Notes: generated by a model not told the origin, from the sequence alone. Counted from the stretch's first letter, positions 33,546 through 46,017 are shown. The stretch: 64,000 nucleotides of DNA from Hormiphora californensis (GCA_020137815.1 CM035355.1:3616750-3680749); one strand, 5' to 3'. Translations and numbers: made by a program.

Positions 33546-36500
33546 TTAATTATGCCCCTGTCCTTTAGGCAAGACTCCTGAAGCAGGCACACTAATATCA
33601 GATTGTTTCTTAAGTACTTCGTTAACATCACCTAGCAACGGAAAGTTTTTTATTAATAAAAAGAGTGCAATCGAACCCAAAACGAAGCCAACCCAAGTCC
33701 CGATCTCAACGCACTGAGAATCAAAATGGGTCGGCGTCAACAGACAGCGTTATTTGGAGCACTGTCTCAACTCTCAATTAATTCTCAAATGTCATATCAG
33801 TGCACATATGATCTTCCTCCTTACCTCCTGAGTGTTTAGATGCTGTAGAATGACACAGGAATACGATTCATCATCGTAAGCTTGTTGGCTGTAGATATTT
33901 GCTATGTCTGTGTATAAATCCAACATGTCACAGCACATCTCGTATTTCTGGGGCGGTGGAGATGTGTGTGTTAACATTGGGGATTGAGTAGATAGCGGTG
34001 TATGGGGTGGTCTACCGTCTAGATCGTGGATTTTAGATCAGAGAGGTGTAACATAAAGGAATTCAGGTAATATACTTTACCTTTATCTATTTACATACAC
34101 ACAGACCAAACGAACAAAACACAAAATCAAACAAACATACAAACCGTTCAACAACAACAAAAACGAACATTATGATCGTTGAATTCATTGTCTTTAGCAA
34201 TGTAACATTTCGCTGAAACATCCATCAGCAGTGTCGTGTCCATACAGCAGGTGGTTTTCAGTCGGTGAAGTAGATCTTCAAATGTTGGAACCAACTGGGG
34301 AGGGGGATAATGTTTTAGTAATGATGGGACAAGAGTTGTCGAGTAAGAGATGGGAGACTCCTCCACCCCTTACTCAACAAGGCAAGATGGGATTCTTAAA
34401 TTATAAATATTTGCTGTAGGGCTTTAATTCAGTGCTCTCATCTTCGTACTTACATAGTCAATTAGTTTTTCATTCACATCACTCAGTGCATGAAATATCG
34501 TGTATTCGTATACAGAGGTTAACCATGTCTTGAAGTTCAGTTTAATGTCATCAGAATGGAACATTTCATCTCGAATGTAGGACTCAATATTCTTCTGAAA
34601 TTCCTCCCTTTGATCATCAGGAAGGCCATCAACTTTATGGATAAATACAAATACCTGGGGAGTAATAGTTGATTTTAGGATGCACCTGGGGAGTAGTAGT
34701 TGATATTAGGATGCATTATTAATTTTGTTTATTCAACTTTTAATTAAAAGTAGTTAACTACTCACACTCCTCTCATGGCAACACCTCAAACGTTTAACGT
34801 TCTAAATACTATATTCATTCTACTAAGTCGTGTACTATTGTGGCTCCTGGATCAGTGAGTTTGGGAATGTGTAACCGGAAGGCGGAAAGATCACCTCGAA
34901 AGTGAGTATACTTTTGTTGTTGGACTGAGCTGTTGGGAGTGTAACTTTGTACCACCGCGCGCGCGTCCTAACACAAACATTCAGTGTCGCGCGGGGAACC
35001 CCCCTGTTTCTTTATCGCGCGTTACAACATCGTATGTAGGAAAGTGAACTTATGGCGACCAACATAAATATTCCATATGTTCGACTGCTCAATCCACTGT
35101 TTCAGAGATCGGGTGTGATGGTACCGCTTTATAGACATCACACCTGCTATGGATTATGGGGGTGTGGAACCATTGTGCGTGAACTAATTTCATGATTGAA
35201 GAATGGTGAATGTGGTCTTGTGAGTGAACCCCGTATGAATTAATTCTTGTGATTGTCAGACGACTCAATACAACTAATTCTTGTGATTGCTCTCACCGAG
35301 ACATTTGTCTGCCGACCAGAGGGATCGACAGGTCGTCCATCTAGGTGTGCGTTATCTAGCTTGTTCTGTCGGTCCAGTGTCGATAGGATCAGGATCAGCT
35401 TTTCTACTGCCGGCTGGGGGATTTAGTGGTGGTTAGTTTGCTATATCACTGTTATATTAGGGACCAAACTTGTGATCTTATTAAGTCAATTATCAGAATT
35501 ATTTCTGATCAGCTATCAGGGTATATCTAATTTTGATGTTTACAGCTCACCCTGTAATTGCAATGAATAAGTATCAGTACATAGTAATTAATATCAGTAA
35601 TTAAAATTACCCTGTAGTCTTCAAGAACGTCTATAACATAAATCAAGGCACACCTCCCCTCAAACATATTAGTGTAATCGATCGCAGAGTCCATCAGAGA
35701 GTCAACCTGTTGGATGATAAAGGGATAGAGACTAGAGAGTAGAGAGTCAACCTGTTAAAGATAAGTATGCTACTTATCCACCCCTTATCTTATACTTAAT
35801 AGCATTATAGGGGATAGAGTCAACATGTTCAAAGATTTAATATCGGGGATAGAGAATCTCTATCCTCTGCACTTATCTCTAATAGAGTCAACATGTTCAA
35901 CATATTTATATTAGGAGAGGGAAGAAAAAGCGAGCAATCTGATAAACCACAACCTGTGGTGGGCGGGGGAACATATTTCACAACATGTGGGCCAACTTTA
36001 TATTGAAAATTCCAATCGAGAGAATCCAATCATTTTGGGAATGTCTTGAACCAGCTTGAGGGGCCAATTCGATTAGTTTTAAAGAGAAATACCAGGGTTT
36101 AATCAACTGCCCAGCCCCAATCAGAGGACACAATATGCAGCTTGTAGCAGAATGGGGTTGGGGGGGGGGGGCTTTGGAAAAGAAACGGGGCAGGGGTCGG
36201 AGGCATTTCACACATACCTGCCCAGGGACATCGTACACGACGTAATCCATGAAACATGTCCTTGAAACGTCATCTTTTTGTAACTGAAACATATTTATCG
36301 GTGAGTGTGTTTTTAGTCTTCTCACACTCTCTCACTCTCTCTCTCACCCTCCCCCCTTACCTTGGTGGTACTCTCCAGGAACATGGTTTCATTGGCTGGC
36401 ATCTTGTGAAACACAACATTCTTTATGCTACTTTTCCCGCTTCGTCTCATGCCCATCAGGATTATCTTTGGTTTGGTGTCTATCTCTGTCTCGTCGCCAT

Positions 36501-37191
36501 GCTGCTGCATCCCCGCTAACCCTGAGTGCTGGAGGTGTGCTCTGTTAATTCATATTGCTCATTCAATGCGGACTACCTATGGGCTATGATGATAATATCT
36601 TGTTTCCAAATTGCGGAGGTTATTGATGCAACACCGTACGACATATTTTATGTTATCTTCCTGCCCATCTAATTTCGCAACTACGTACTATGGGGCTTTA
36701 TAGTGCAGCAAATAGCACATAAAAGGCCTTCTAACAGAGCTATGTTATATGCGTATAACCCTTTAGTACTTTAAAGACCTATATGCATAACATAGCATTG
36801 TTTGGCGATTACCTCTTTACAACAATTTATCTCTGAGCTATTTTCTCTGTTTTATTTATAGTGCACCCAGTAGGTGTGGTGGGAGCAGTGAGCACCTCAA
36901 GAATGAGCTGACCCGGCGGAGCCTGGTGGTCCTTTTTCTTTGACCATTTGACGCCAAATTTATGGTTGCCATGGCAACTGAAGCAGTAACTATGGTAACT
37001 TAGGGCGCATAAAATAATTTATGGAGGAGCATTGTTGCTAACCAACGCACTAATCGAATAGCCATCACACGACACGTCTTCTACTTTATAATAGAGGTGA
37101 TGGCTGTCACTTATAATAACTAATAATTAATTAGTGAGTTAATTACCTGGTTGTAAGAGCTTGGTATGACATTGTCATCATCTTCCATCAT
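33546..37191 (-). CDS. RRAGC: RagC/RagD GTPase
   Basis: Rag GTPases of the C/D type pair with RagA/B on the lysosome and recruit mTORC1 in response to amino acids (family knowledge). Nine exons keep frame: 37191-37147, 36528-36361, 36283-36218, 35706-35611, 35413-35297, 34654-34454, 34294-34169, 33947-33825 and 33713-33546. The G1 loop is LMGMRRSGKSSIKNVVFHKM, followed by FLESTTK; switch II is YDVPGQ; G4 is FIHKVDGL. The C-terminal roadblock domain includes MDVSAKCYIAKD and YEMCCDMLDLYTDI. The first exon encodes only an acidic leader, MMEDDDNVIPSSYNQ. Exon 35413-35297 carries about 20 extra residues (DRQNKLDNAHLDGRPVDPSG) between helices of the G domain compared with the human proteins. The last exon aligns only weakly but is in frame and ends in a stop. 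Confidence 0.92.
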
Positions 37192-38006
37192 ATTAGGACA
37201 TACACTGTGTAAATATGGAGAATTAGCTTGAAACGAAGAGTAACACTTGCTTCAGGAAATCAGGGGGTATCGGGTCATTGGAGGGAGAATTGAGGTAGTA
37301 GGGATATGTATGTGTTGTGTGCATAAGCCATACCGATATAGGTCCAGTGTTTATTTGGCCATTCTTGGTTTATAATGACAACACGGTTCAAGTTCTTTCC
37401 AGAGATTTCTCACGGACCCAAATCAGCCACGTGTTGTGTGGTAAGAAACCACAAATAATGTGTAACAAAATGCACATCTAGGTTTGACAAAACCTTGAAA
37501 TTAACCTAATCCTTGGCATTACTGTGTTACAGTGGTCATGTAGAAGGTATGGACTATATAAACAGTTATCTTATTCACATGATTATATTGCACATCCTGA
37601 ATTAGGACATCCTCATCTATAGTATGCTGCAGGTAATGTGCTCGCAAAAAATATCCTCATGATAAGCTTACAGCTCGTCCCCCCATGTGACACCCCATTG
37701 ACGGCCATGTGACAGCACCTTTGTGGGGGCCTGTGATGGTGGTTTTTCTATTCTCGTCACATTATGTGTTGCATTGTGTTGATCCCTCTTTGTTGAGAGG
37801 AATCATCTCTCTACCCTACCTTTGGAATGTCATGTTTTTTAATGAACTATCTGGTCACAGATCTGCAGATGGTCAGAATTTAGTCTCGGTTCCCGCAGAA
37901 ATATATGCATTTTTAGAGGAACTGACTGTTTTTGAGCTTCAAACTGGTCAATATTTCTTCTTGATAGTGATAGTCTTAACTCAAAATTTTTTAGAACTAG
38001 AACAGT
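37192..38006. other. Divergent intergenic region between RagC/D and the SET-domain gene
   Basis: The two genes are transcribed away from each other, so both promoters should lie here. No TATA box or CpG-rich core stands out. A plus-strand ORF at 37709-38017 overlaps the SET gene start, has no family resemblance and is probably chance. Confidence 0.4.
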
Positions 38007-39720
38007 ATGGCCAGTAAGAAAGGTGCTACGCCCAAAACCTATGAGTTTAAAGAGGTTAATGGAAGCAAAACCATTGTGGCAGCCCGAAACCTCAAACCTG
38101 GGACTCTTATTCTAACAGAAAAACCCATTTTGTGCGCCAAAACGGTGGATGAAGTGGTGGAAAATTTCGAGAAGCTGTCTGTCAAGGTAAGATATTATAA
38201 TGTTCAAACTATCACACCAGCTGTGGGCTTGCCGTTGGCAAGCCCAGGCACTCCGTAGATAGATAGATAGACACCAGCTGCTCCTAGGACTCACGATCTT
38301 CTGTAGCTTCTTAGTATTGACACGTTGGGTTCCAAGAAAACCGAAGACATTAGTTGCATTCTTGTAAGATCTTGCGATAATGTCAAATACAAAAGATAGC
38401 ATTTCTCTACACAATGGACCGATCATCTAATAATTGAGGATCGTTATATTGAAAGAGAAAAATAACATACCTTTCTTGCAATATATTCACAACAATATTT
38501 GTAAATCACACCTATATATTGCTAATTGCACCACCTTACAGGACAAAGAAAGAGTATTGGAGATGACCAACAAGATAAACCCGGACCAGCCTGAGGAGGA
38601 TGGAGAGAAGGAGGACAACAAAAGTAAACTTACAAAACTATTATACTCGAACACAATGAACGCGGCAGGCCAGGCGATCTATTACGTACTATCTCGAGTG
38701 AAGCACTCCTGTGGCCCTAACATCGCTCTCGTCACTAAACCTGATACGTATGGTCACATCGAGGTTCGGGCTTGTCGTACCATCAAAAAGGGGGATGAGC
38801 TTCGTGCCGATTACCTCCCCGGTATCTACCTGTTTGAAACGAAGGAGATGCGGATGAAAGTCCTCGGAGTCAACTACTCCTGTGATTGTGGGGTGTGTAA
38901 ACTTGAGGGGAACGATGCCCAGGAAAACGAAACGACACGCTTCCGAATCAAGGAAAACTACCGAAATACCACCATCTATGTTACATTTGGAGACTTTCTC
39001 CAGGCTTTGGAACATTGCAAGACCATGCTGGGCTTCATGGATTATCTAGATGAGGAAGTGGTGGTTAAGAAGGTATCGGTGACCCTGGAATGTTGGCAGT
39101 TGGCAGTTTTGGCTCAGCTCCAACGACCCGAGGCTGACCTTGAGGTTGAGAAGTACAAGGAGAAAGCGAGGACTCTCTGCAAACTTCTCGGACCCATTGA
39201 GGAGGAGAAGTGGACCAAGACAGAGAAGTTGATCGCAGAGGAGAGGCTGGAGGAGCTTGATACGGTAAAACTGAGGGCATCGGGACCATGGACTGTCCAG
39301 ATTATCAAGACGCTCCTGAAGAAGAATGTTGTGCCTGCGGAGCCAGCAGTGGTTGAAGATGCAGCTAAACCTGCCGAGACTGAGAAACCAGCTACGGAGA
39401 CAAAACCTGAGGAGAGTGAAAAGAAACCGAGAAAAAAGGAGTCTGAAGAAAAGACAGACAGCGAGAAGGCAACCTCAAGTGTGAGTGAAAGTAATTCCGC
39501 CACGAAGACATCCTCTAAAACTACAAAATCTTCAAAACCAACCTCCAAACCTAAGAAGACTGAGAAGAAGGAAGAGAAGAAGGAAGAGAAGTCTGGTGAT
39601 AAGAAAATTGAAGATAACAAGGCTAAATCTGATAAGAAAACCGCGAAAAAGAATGATAAAGCCGATGAGAAGCTGAACATTAAATCTAAAACCGCTAAAA
39701 AGCCCAAATCCAAAGTGTAA
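38007..39720 (+). CDS. SET-domain protein, SMYD-like without MYND finger
   Basis: Two exons, 38007-38186 and 38542-39720, phase 0, with donor AAG/GTAAGA and acceptor TTACAG. About 452 aa. The SET domain starts at residues 15-45 (SKTIVAARNLKPGTLILTEKPIL) and resumes with AIYYVLSRVKHSCGPNIALV, the conserved R-x-x-HSC-x-PN core, then GDELRADYLPG. A post-SET zinc cluster follows (CDCGVCKLEG). This is the layout of SMYD-type lysine methyltransferases, but the MYND finger that splits their SET domain is absent: only about 50 residues, charged and without Cys pairs, occupy that place. The last ~120 residues are an extreme Lys/Glu/Ser tail, probably disordered. Methyltransferase activity is inferred from the retained NHSCxPN-like motif. 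Confidence 0.85.
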
Positions 39721-39995
39721 ATATATGTCACCTTCACAATTATAGATTGATCTACTGATTATAATAGCAGAAAATATTTTGTTTGAAACCAGAAACGTTG
39801 ATCGATGGACAAATTATCCTTTTTTAAGTCACTATTTGGTATTATGTTGATCTTGTAAAGTAGATTTCAAATTATCCTTTTTTAAGTCGGCGTGTCGTTC
39901 GATTGATAGAAAGTGGTTCATCCATTTCAAAACTACTAAAATACTTAAGCTCATAATAATAATAAAGTAATAGAGAGATGTAGATAGAGAGATGT

Positions 39996-40040
<45 letters not shown>

Positions 40041-40138
40041 TAGATAGAGAGATGTAGAGAGAGAGAGAGAGAGAAAGGGAGAGAGAGATGGAGAGATAGA
40101 GAGATGCAGAGAGAGAGAGAGTGAGAGAGAGTGTGTGT

Positions 40139-40206
<68 letters not shown>

Positions 40207-40690
40207 AGATCTATCATCTATGATAACACGTGACGTAGACAATGGATTATCATAGCACGAGGCGATGGTCACGAAGCTTTTACAAGCTCGCACATTCTCT
40301 TCCACCACGTTAGCTGCACATAATTGACCATCTCACGCCTTTTCCCGTTGCCTTTTTTCAAGTTAAAGTGGGAAGACATTGTTTCAACTCTCTCACCTCT
40401 ATTACGGTTGTACAAGTAATCAAAAACTAAGAGATCCTTTAGTCTCTCCTAGCCGGAAGTCATTATTTGCTCTGTCTTTGTCAGCCCAGGTGTTGGTGTA
40501 TATCTCTCCACAATTTGTTTAAAAGTACATATATATCTCTGTTTGAGTTACAGCTTCTGTCTGTACTCAATTATTAGTGACCTCTACAATGAGGACACAC
40601 TAATTTACATGTGCCATTTACATTTCTGTTTGCTATTGTCTTTTGTAAAACCTGCTCCTTTTACCACATCAAATAAAAGAGAAAGAGAAA

Positions 40691-40738
<48 letters not shown>

Positions 40739-40922
40739 TACCTTTGATTACCTTTGACAAGGTTTAGCTGAAGTAGCTTGGAATCCACTTTAGTAATGGA
40801 CCCGTTGGAATGTTCCTGCTGGTCTAATAGATAACAACAGGAACACTATAGCAAACAAAGAAGACAATTTAATGAAATAAATGAAAAGAAGAAACTTAAA
40901 TGAATAGCACTCTCAGTAAGTA
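39721..40922. other. Intergenic region with long GA arrays
   Basis: Interrupted (GA)n with GATGTA phrases at 39972-40204 and a (GA)n run at 40675-40733. No gene seen. Confidence 0.7.
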
Positions 40923-41882
40923 CTACTGTGTCCCCGAGGAGACCTCCACCACCTCGCCTCCTTTGATCCTAAACGACTTCCCAGGGCTCCGCTCCTTCTC
41001 CTCTTTCAACTTTTTCACTAGGACCGCCCGAGCCGCTCTCTCCTCAGAAGTAAGGTCGGGAGAGATATAAACTCGGGAAAACACTTCACTCTCTCTAAGT
41101 CGTGTCTTCTTACCAAGAATACACGACTGCATCTCCTTACTTGTCAGGGTTAACTTCAGGGGTCTAGTCTGACCTGCTGAAAATCTCCCCAACCGCTGAG
41201 CACGTTTCACAAGAGGTTTCTCCGCGAGTGTTGTCCACAGCTCCGGTAACAGTTCCTCGCTGTCTCCAGGACTGTCAGTCAGCCCGTGGATGACAATATT
41301 ACACGACCTATCCTCGCTTGCTGCAGCAACAGCCTTCTGGATCCTACTAGGAGCCAAGGCTGTCTCGCATTCCCTCTTTAACGCAGATGAGAAGCTATGA
41401 ATCTCCTCTTTTGCAATAATCTGTACCTCTGTAATCACTTCCTCTCTCTTCTCCAAGAGCTGCTCCTGCAGTTTAAGTAACTGCTCCTGGGCACCAACTA
41501 GTGCCTTCTGGGCGGAGATAAGATCCTCCTGACGCTCTATGAGCTTCTTCTCTATCTCACTGCACTTCCTAGCTTCATTAAACTGGCTCCTCATTACAGG
41601 GAACAACCTCTCAACCAACAACTTGCCAGTCATCTCCACCCACGCAACTAAATCATTTTTATCCACCTTATCTAATTTGTACTTAGAGGGGGCAGATAAA
41701 GTGTCCCATAGACTCTCCTCTGCACCATTATACTCTGCACTAAACACGCCCGTGGTGGGACGTGCTCCAGCCATCGCAAATAGTTCCTCAATCATTTCCA
41801 CAGTTTCTACATGTACATTTTCCAGCTCTGAGTCACTAATTGACTTGTTGCCACTAACCAAGACTCTAGGACTCACACTCAT
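40923..41882 (-). CDS. LINE ORF1-like coiled-coil/RRM protein, solitary
   Basis: A 319-aa intact ORF from ATG 41882. A leucine/glutamate-rich coiled coil fills about residues 105-160 (KKLIERQEDLISAQKAL, LLKLQEQLLEKREEV). An RRM-like segment begins near 190 (CNIVIHGLTDSPGD) and continues with KRAQRLGRFSAGQTRPLKL, a phrase style common to ORF1 proteins of animal LINEs. The tail has RVYISPDLTSEERAAR and KGGEVVEV. No RT ORF lies within several kb on this strand: 39.7-40.9 kb downstream is GA repeats and spacer. It is either a LINE remnant whose ORF2 was lost or a gene derived from one. The lack of stops argues for recent insertion or selection. Confidence 0.75.
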   Translation of the reverse strand: MSVSPRVLVSGNKSISDSELENVHVETVEMIEELFAMAGARPTTGVFSAEYNGAEESLWDTLSAPSKYKLDKVDKNDLVAWVEMTGKLLVERLFPVMRSQFNEARKCSEIEKKLIERQEDLISAQKALVGAQEQLLKLQEQLLEKREEVITEVQIIAKEEIHSFSSALKRECETALAPSRIQKAVAAASEDRSCNIVIHGLTDSPGDSEELLPELWTTLAEKPLVKRAQRLGRFSAGQTRPLKLTLTSKEMQSCILGKKTRLRESEVFSRVYISPDLTSEERAARAVLVKKLKEEKERSPGKSFRIKGGEVVEVSSGTQ

Positions 41883-41964
41883 AACGGTAAAAAGTGACCG
41901 TTACAACTATAAAGATAAGAGACGGACGATTTTCAATGCACAAGCGATAAGAACAAGCAAGAAG

Positions 41965-42014
<50 letters not shown>

Positions 42015-42057
42015 GAGATCAAATGTAAAGATAGACAGAGGGACAGAAAGGCGTGGG

Positions 42058-42115
<58 letters not shown>

Positions 42116-43070
42116 CATAAAGAGAGAGAGAGAAGGGCAGATAGACATTAGACATCTGGTCTTCCATAAGAGAGAGGATAAAAGAAGATGCTCCTTTCTA
42201 AATCTTATTTCTGTACCAGCAGTTTCTCGTGTTGTAAGGACTGCCTCCTGCGGCCTCTTTTTGATGAAAGATTTGCGATATCATCTCAGTTTACTGAAGA
42301 TCAAATGAGTATGCTAGTTACATCTTGAATTAGCCAAATGACTTTGTTCCTTTGTTCCTAATTTTGAATAAGTTAAGATAACAGTAGCCTGAAATGTATA
42401 TCTTTTTGTCCGTTCTTTACATGGCATTTGCTGGATATGACGCCTCAACTTGCAAAAGGTAGACCCCAATTCCCAGTCAGCCCAATAGTGGTGCTTGCAG
42501 TGAAAGACTGTGTAACGGTCAGTACACGTGGGCACGGGTGGGCATTTTGTAGGGTGCAATACAAGGATGTCTTAGGCGATCAGATTGGTCAATATTTGGC
42601 GTATATAATGGCATTTGCTGGAACCTATATATATAGTGACATGAATTCTAGGATTACAGGATATATATATATCATGTACTCAAAACAAAACTTTACTAAA
42701 AATGAGACAAGGAACCTAAAATAGGTGCTAGCCTCAACATATTTTTCACTTCCTCTTTGACTGGTATAAATATCAGTCAACTGGCCCGCATTTCGCAATA
42801 ATCAATAACACAGCTATATCTCCTCAATATTTATTGCTATGTTGCTTGCAATTCTCACTAATGCAGCAAAGGATATCTCTTTCGCACAGATTGTGTGTGA
42901 CGTGTGCAGTATGTGTGTCTGTAGAGTTCGAGCTGTATCTGCGATTGACATCTTGTATTTGTTGTCTTGTTCAGCCCTCTCTCCTACATCATGTTTACCA
43001 TTCAGAATGGTATATTTGTTATTCAGTTTCCAAAAGCACGGCCAGCTTTTGAAAACCTCGTAATGCTCTC
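41883..43070. other. Intergenic region with GA arrays
   Basis: Two (GA)n arrays (41968-42018 and 42061-42116), then unremarkable AT-rich sequence. Small ORFs here lack any recognisable feature. Confidence 0.6.
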
Positions 43071-43261
43071 TTTTCGGAGCGTGTTCGTCTCAACGTTGCG
43101 CGTCGCGGGTGATCGAGCTAACCCGGGTGGGCGAGCTAACAATAGTGAACTTCCATGCGATATAGTACATCGCGCGCATGTAATTGCACTATTGTTAGCT
43201 TGTTCGCCCGGGTTTGGTACAGTCTGCGACACGCAGTGTTGAGACGAACACGTTCCGAAAA
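43071..43261. mobile_element. Foldback MITE, ~190 bp
   Basis: The outer arm TTTTCGGAGCGTGTTCGTCT is matched by its complement, with one or two changes, ending at 43261; a second arm block (AACCCGGGTGGGCGAGCTAA and complement) lies inside. The loop is about 40 bp around GATATAGTACATCGCGCGC. No coding capacity. No clear target duplication could be fixed. Confidence 0.75.
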
Positions 43262-43403
43262 TGCAGGATTAACATCTTAACTTTACTGACGTGCCCCCAC
43301 ATGACGTGCCCCCACATGACCACTTATATGCACGTGCTCCCCTCTCTCACAAGATGCTGCCCTCTGATTATATTCCACTAAATAACCCCACCGCTGATCC
43401 CCT

Positions 43404-44027
43404 TTGATTTGTTCGAGACGAATGCAGTTGCAGCTGCAATATATGGGACGTTCTTTTGAACTATTTTACATGAGAGTCTTTAGCATTTCATTAAGTCCTG
43501 TACTATACGTCATTCTATCTGATCTGCATGATAAACGTTGTTGTATTTTTCATACTATTATGCAACAGCACAAGATAAACGGTTTGGTTTGTTCATTTGT
43601 TCTTGATTGCAAAAGCCTCTCCGTCCCGAAGGCCAAAACTTCTGATTTGATAATTCGATACTTTGATGATTTTGCTTTAAGAATTAAGATCATTCAGTTA
43701 TCAAAACAGCAAAACTGTTCGTATTTATATTCTTTGAACTCGATGAAAATTGAAAGGGAACGGATTACAAACAGAATAATAAATAATGGGCGTGCGTCAG
43801 ATGACGTAGATGAAAGAAACTGTTTGAATGGAAAAAATGTTTTGCAGCTGGTGCGTTCAATTCGTCTCGCACGAATAGATCAAAGAATTATAGGGACAAG
43901 TCATTGGTGTCAATGTTGCACCTTCAAACGATACATTCGGCACATTGTATGCGTCTCTCTACCTTTCAACCAGTACGTTTCTACATTCCGCACATTTTAT
44001 TTGTTGGAGAAGGGGCTACTTGTGTAG
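43404..44027 (+). CDS. Hypothetical ORF, 207 aa
   Basis: The only sizeable open frame between the foldback MITE and the GPCR region. It has no recognisable domain. It is Cys- and Ile-rich with a CQCC pair near the C-terminus and no signal peptide or membrane segment that stands out. Its AT-rich codon use differs from the curated genes here. It may be chance or a decayed gene. Confidence 0.2.
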   Translation: MICSRRMQLQLQYMGRSFELFYMRVFSISLSPVLYVILSDLHDKRCCIFHTIMQQHKINGLVCSFVLDCKSLSVPKAKTSDLIIRYFDDFALRIKIIQLSKQQNCSYLYSLNSMKIERERITNRIINNGRASDDVDERNCLNGKNVLQLVRSIRLARIDQRIIGTSHWCQCCTFKRYIRHIVCVSLPFNQYVSTFRTFYLLEKGLLV

Positions 44028-44535
44028 CACACACCGCATTTTATTTCAATATTTCGCGTGAGCGTTCTTCAGAAAAGCAAAGCGTGACCTCAAAAGACGG
44101 ATCATGACCATGTTGATTTGTTTGTGCCGGGATTTAACCCATTAGAGCCCGTAATTTGAGTTTTCGATGAAATTTTCTGAAATTTTAGTATGTTGGTCCT
44201 ACCCACAAATCTAGCTCATACTGAAAAGCAGAAGTCTCTAGCTTAACGGGAAGTGCTCCAAACAGTGCGTTGCGAAAACGCAACAACAGGCAGTTGCGGT
44301 ACCGCAACAGTCTTATTAATAATAATAGTCTGCCGGGTGCATTTTATATACTTTTGAAATGATTGGTGCTTCAAAGCTTGTAACAATATTTTATTAACAT
44401 AAAGTTGATATTTTATTAATATAAAGTTGATGCAGTTTGAATATTTTAGCTTATGCAAAAGGCAAGGACAATGACCGACACGTCATCTTTGAATCTTTGA
44501 ATCTATAAAGTAGTCGCCCGGGGGGGGGGGGGGGG

Positions 44536-45037
44536 TCAACCCAACTGTATCAGACATCCATCATGGTGGTTAGGGTGGGTGGGTTTCCCCTAACTGTCAA
44601 AATTTTGGAAATTTGGGTCAAAATTTGGGAATTTTGGGTCCTGAAGGCACCACAGTGGAATATTTTTGCGCACTACGATTTTGGTCAGGCATCACACTGA
44701 AAATTTGGGGTTATGTGCGAACTATTTTTGGGGGTGGGTCCAAAAATTTGGGTAAGGAGACAGTTAGAGGAGGACCCCTAACTGTCAAAAATTTGAAATT
44801 TTCTGGAAAAATAGGTGTGGGTCCCAACTTTTGGGTGTCTGTGGTAGATAGATGTTCCCCAAAACCTCAAAAAAGTGGAATTTTTCGGAAAATAGGGGGG
44901 TGGGTTCCAAAATTTGGGTTGTGAGACAGTTAGAGGAGGACCCTAACTGTCATAATCAAGGGGGGTGGGGTGGTTTTTTTCACCTGGGACAGTTAGGGGC
45001 ATTTAGGGGCATGGATGTCTGATACAGTTAGGGTGAT
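44536..45037. mobile_element. Non-autonomous TIR element with internal repeats
   Basis: The ends share an inverted repeat (AACTGTATCAGACATCCAT at 44543 and its complement ending at 45029; GGTCAACCC against GGGTGATCC outside). The interior repeats CCTAACTGTCAAAA and AATTTGGGT phrases several times. Poly-G (44518-44535) and poly-C (45040-45047) runs flank it. No protein-coding capacity is evident. Confidence 0.65.
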
Positions 45038-45547
45038 CCCCCCCCCCTCGAGTCGCCAGCCTTTATATTTATTAGTTAGCATGTTATGGAAAATTCATAA
45101 AGCCCTCATATGTTGGTATCTATTTATCTATAGTTTAGTTACTATACTGCTGTGTGCAGTAGGTCATTGATTTACATACAGTAGTACGAGATCTGAGATC
45201 AATGCAGTCTGTTACGTAGTGCATCTCAGCTGTACTTGTAATATACTTGTAATGAGATGCACTACGTAACAAAGTGCATTATAATACCCAGTAGAGGAGA
45301 CTCTCTAATACGTTGCTTGCTAGTTGCTGTATATAACGATAATTATAATAGAATCATACGGTGAGTATAGTGAGATCTCCCGTCATACTTTAAAGTGAAT
45401 AACGTATTGCTTGTTACGTTCGGACACGAATCTCATTATAGCAGCTCTTCTGGTAATCTGTTAACATGGTACTATGTCGTGCTATTTAGATCCTGAAGTG
45501 TGTAGTACAATAACATCGCTGTGGTTTAGACACTGGTTATATACATA

Positions 45548-45632
45548 CAGTCGGACCCCGATTTACCGGGATGCTCGGGGGAAAGGGTTTTGCCCGGTAA
45601 ATCGGGGTACCCGGTATATCGGGGTCCGACTG
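45548..45632. mobile_element. 85-bp hairpin MITE, pogo/Tigger-like ends
   Basis: Begins CAGTCGGACCCCGATTTACC and ends with the complementary GGTATATCGGGGTCCGACTG, flanked on both sides by TA. CAGT...ACTG ends with a TA target duplication are the hallmark of Tc1/mariner-superfamily pogo/Tigger MITEs (family knowledge). The whole element folds into one hairpin with a small asymmetric loop. Confidence 0.75.
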
Positions 45633-46017
45633 TATATTGAGGATACTGCTCTGATGCCATAGAATATAAAGTACGTTTTATCTCTCTACCTATTTGCGAG
45701 ATCTGTATGCTATTGAATTTTGCATTCATTTTTTTTCCTTACAGTATTATGTCTGCTATACCCTCTGCAGACCAACGAATGGAGCACAATTTTAAATGCT
45801 ATTCTTCTCAACTCTCTCATCATCTCTCTCAAGTCTCATCATCTCTCATCATCTACTGTCAATTGTTGTAGAAACCCTTCAAGATCTTTGAAGTGGGATG
45901 CAACGCGTAGAGGGGGCCGCGTTGATTTGACCTCTTATGGATACGGAGGGGGGGGGGGGTAATATCTTATCTTATTCATGAGTACAAATCCTCTCATCTC
46001 TCATTATATTCTGTAGG

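Noticed and set aside
37709-38017. 102-aa ORF upstream of the SET gene
   Set aside because: Overlaps the SET start, no similarity, and lies where the divergent promoter should be.
39114-39737. 207-aa hydrophobic minus-strand ORF
   Set aside because: Complement of the Lys/Glu-rich tail of the SET gene; Phe/Leu/Ser content is what that complement gives.
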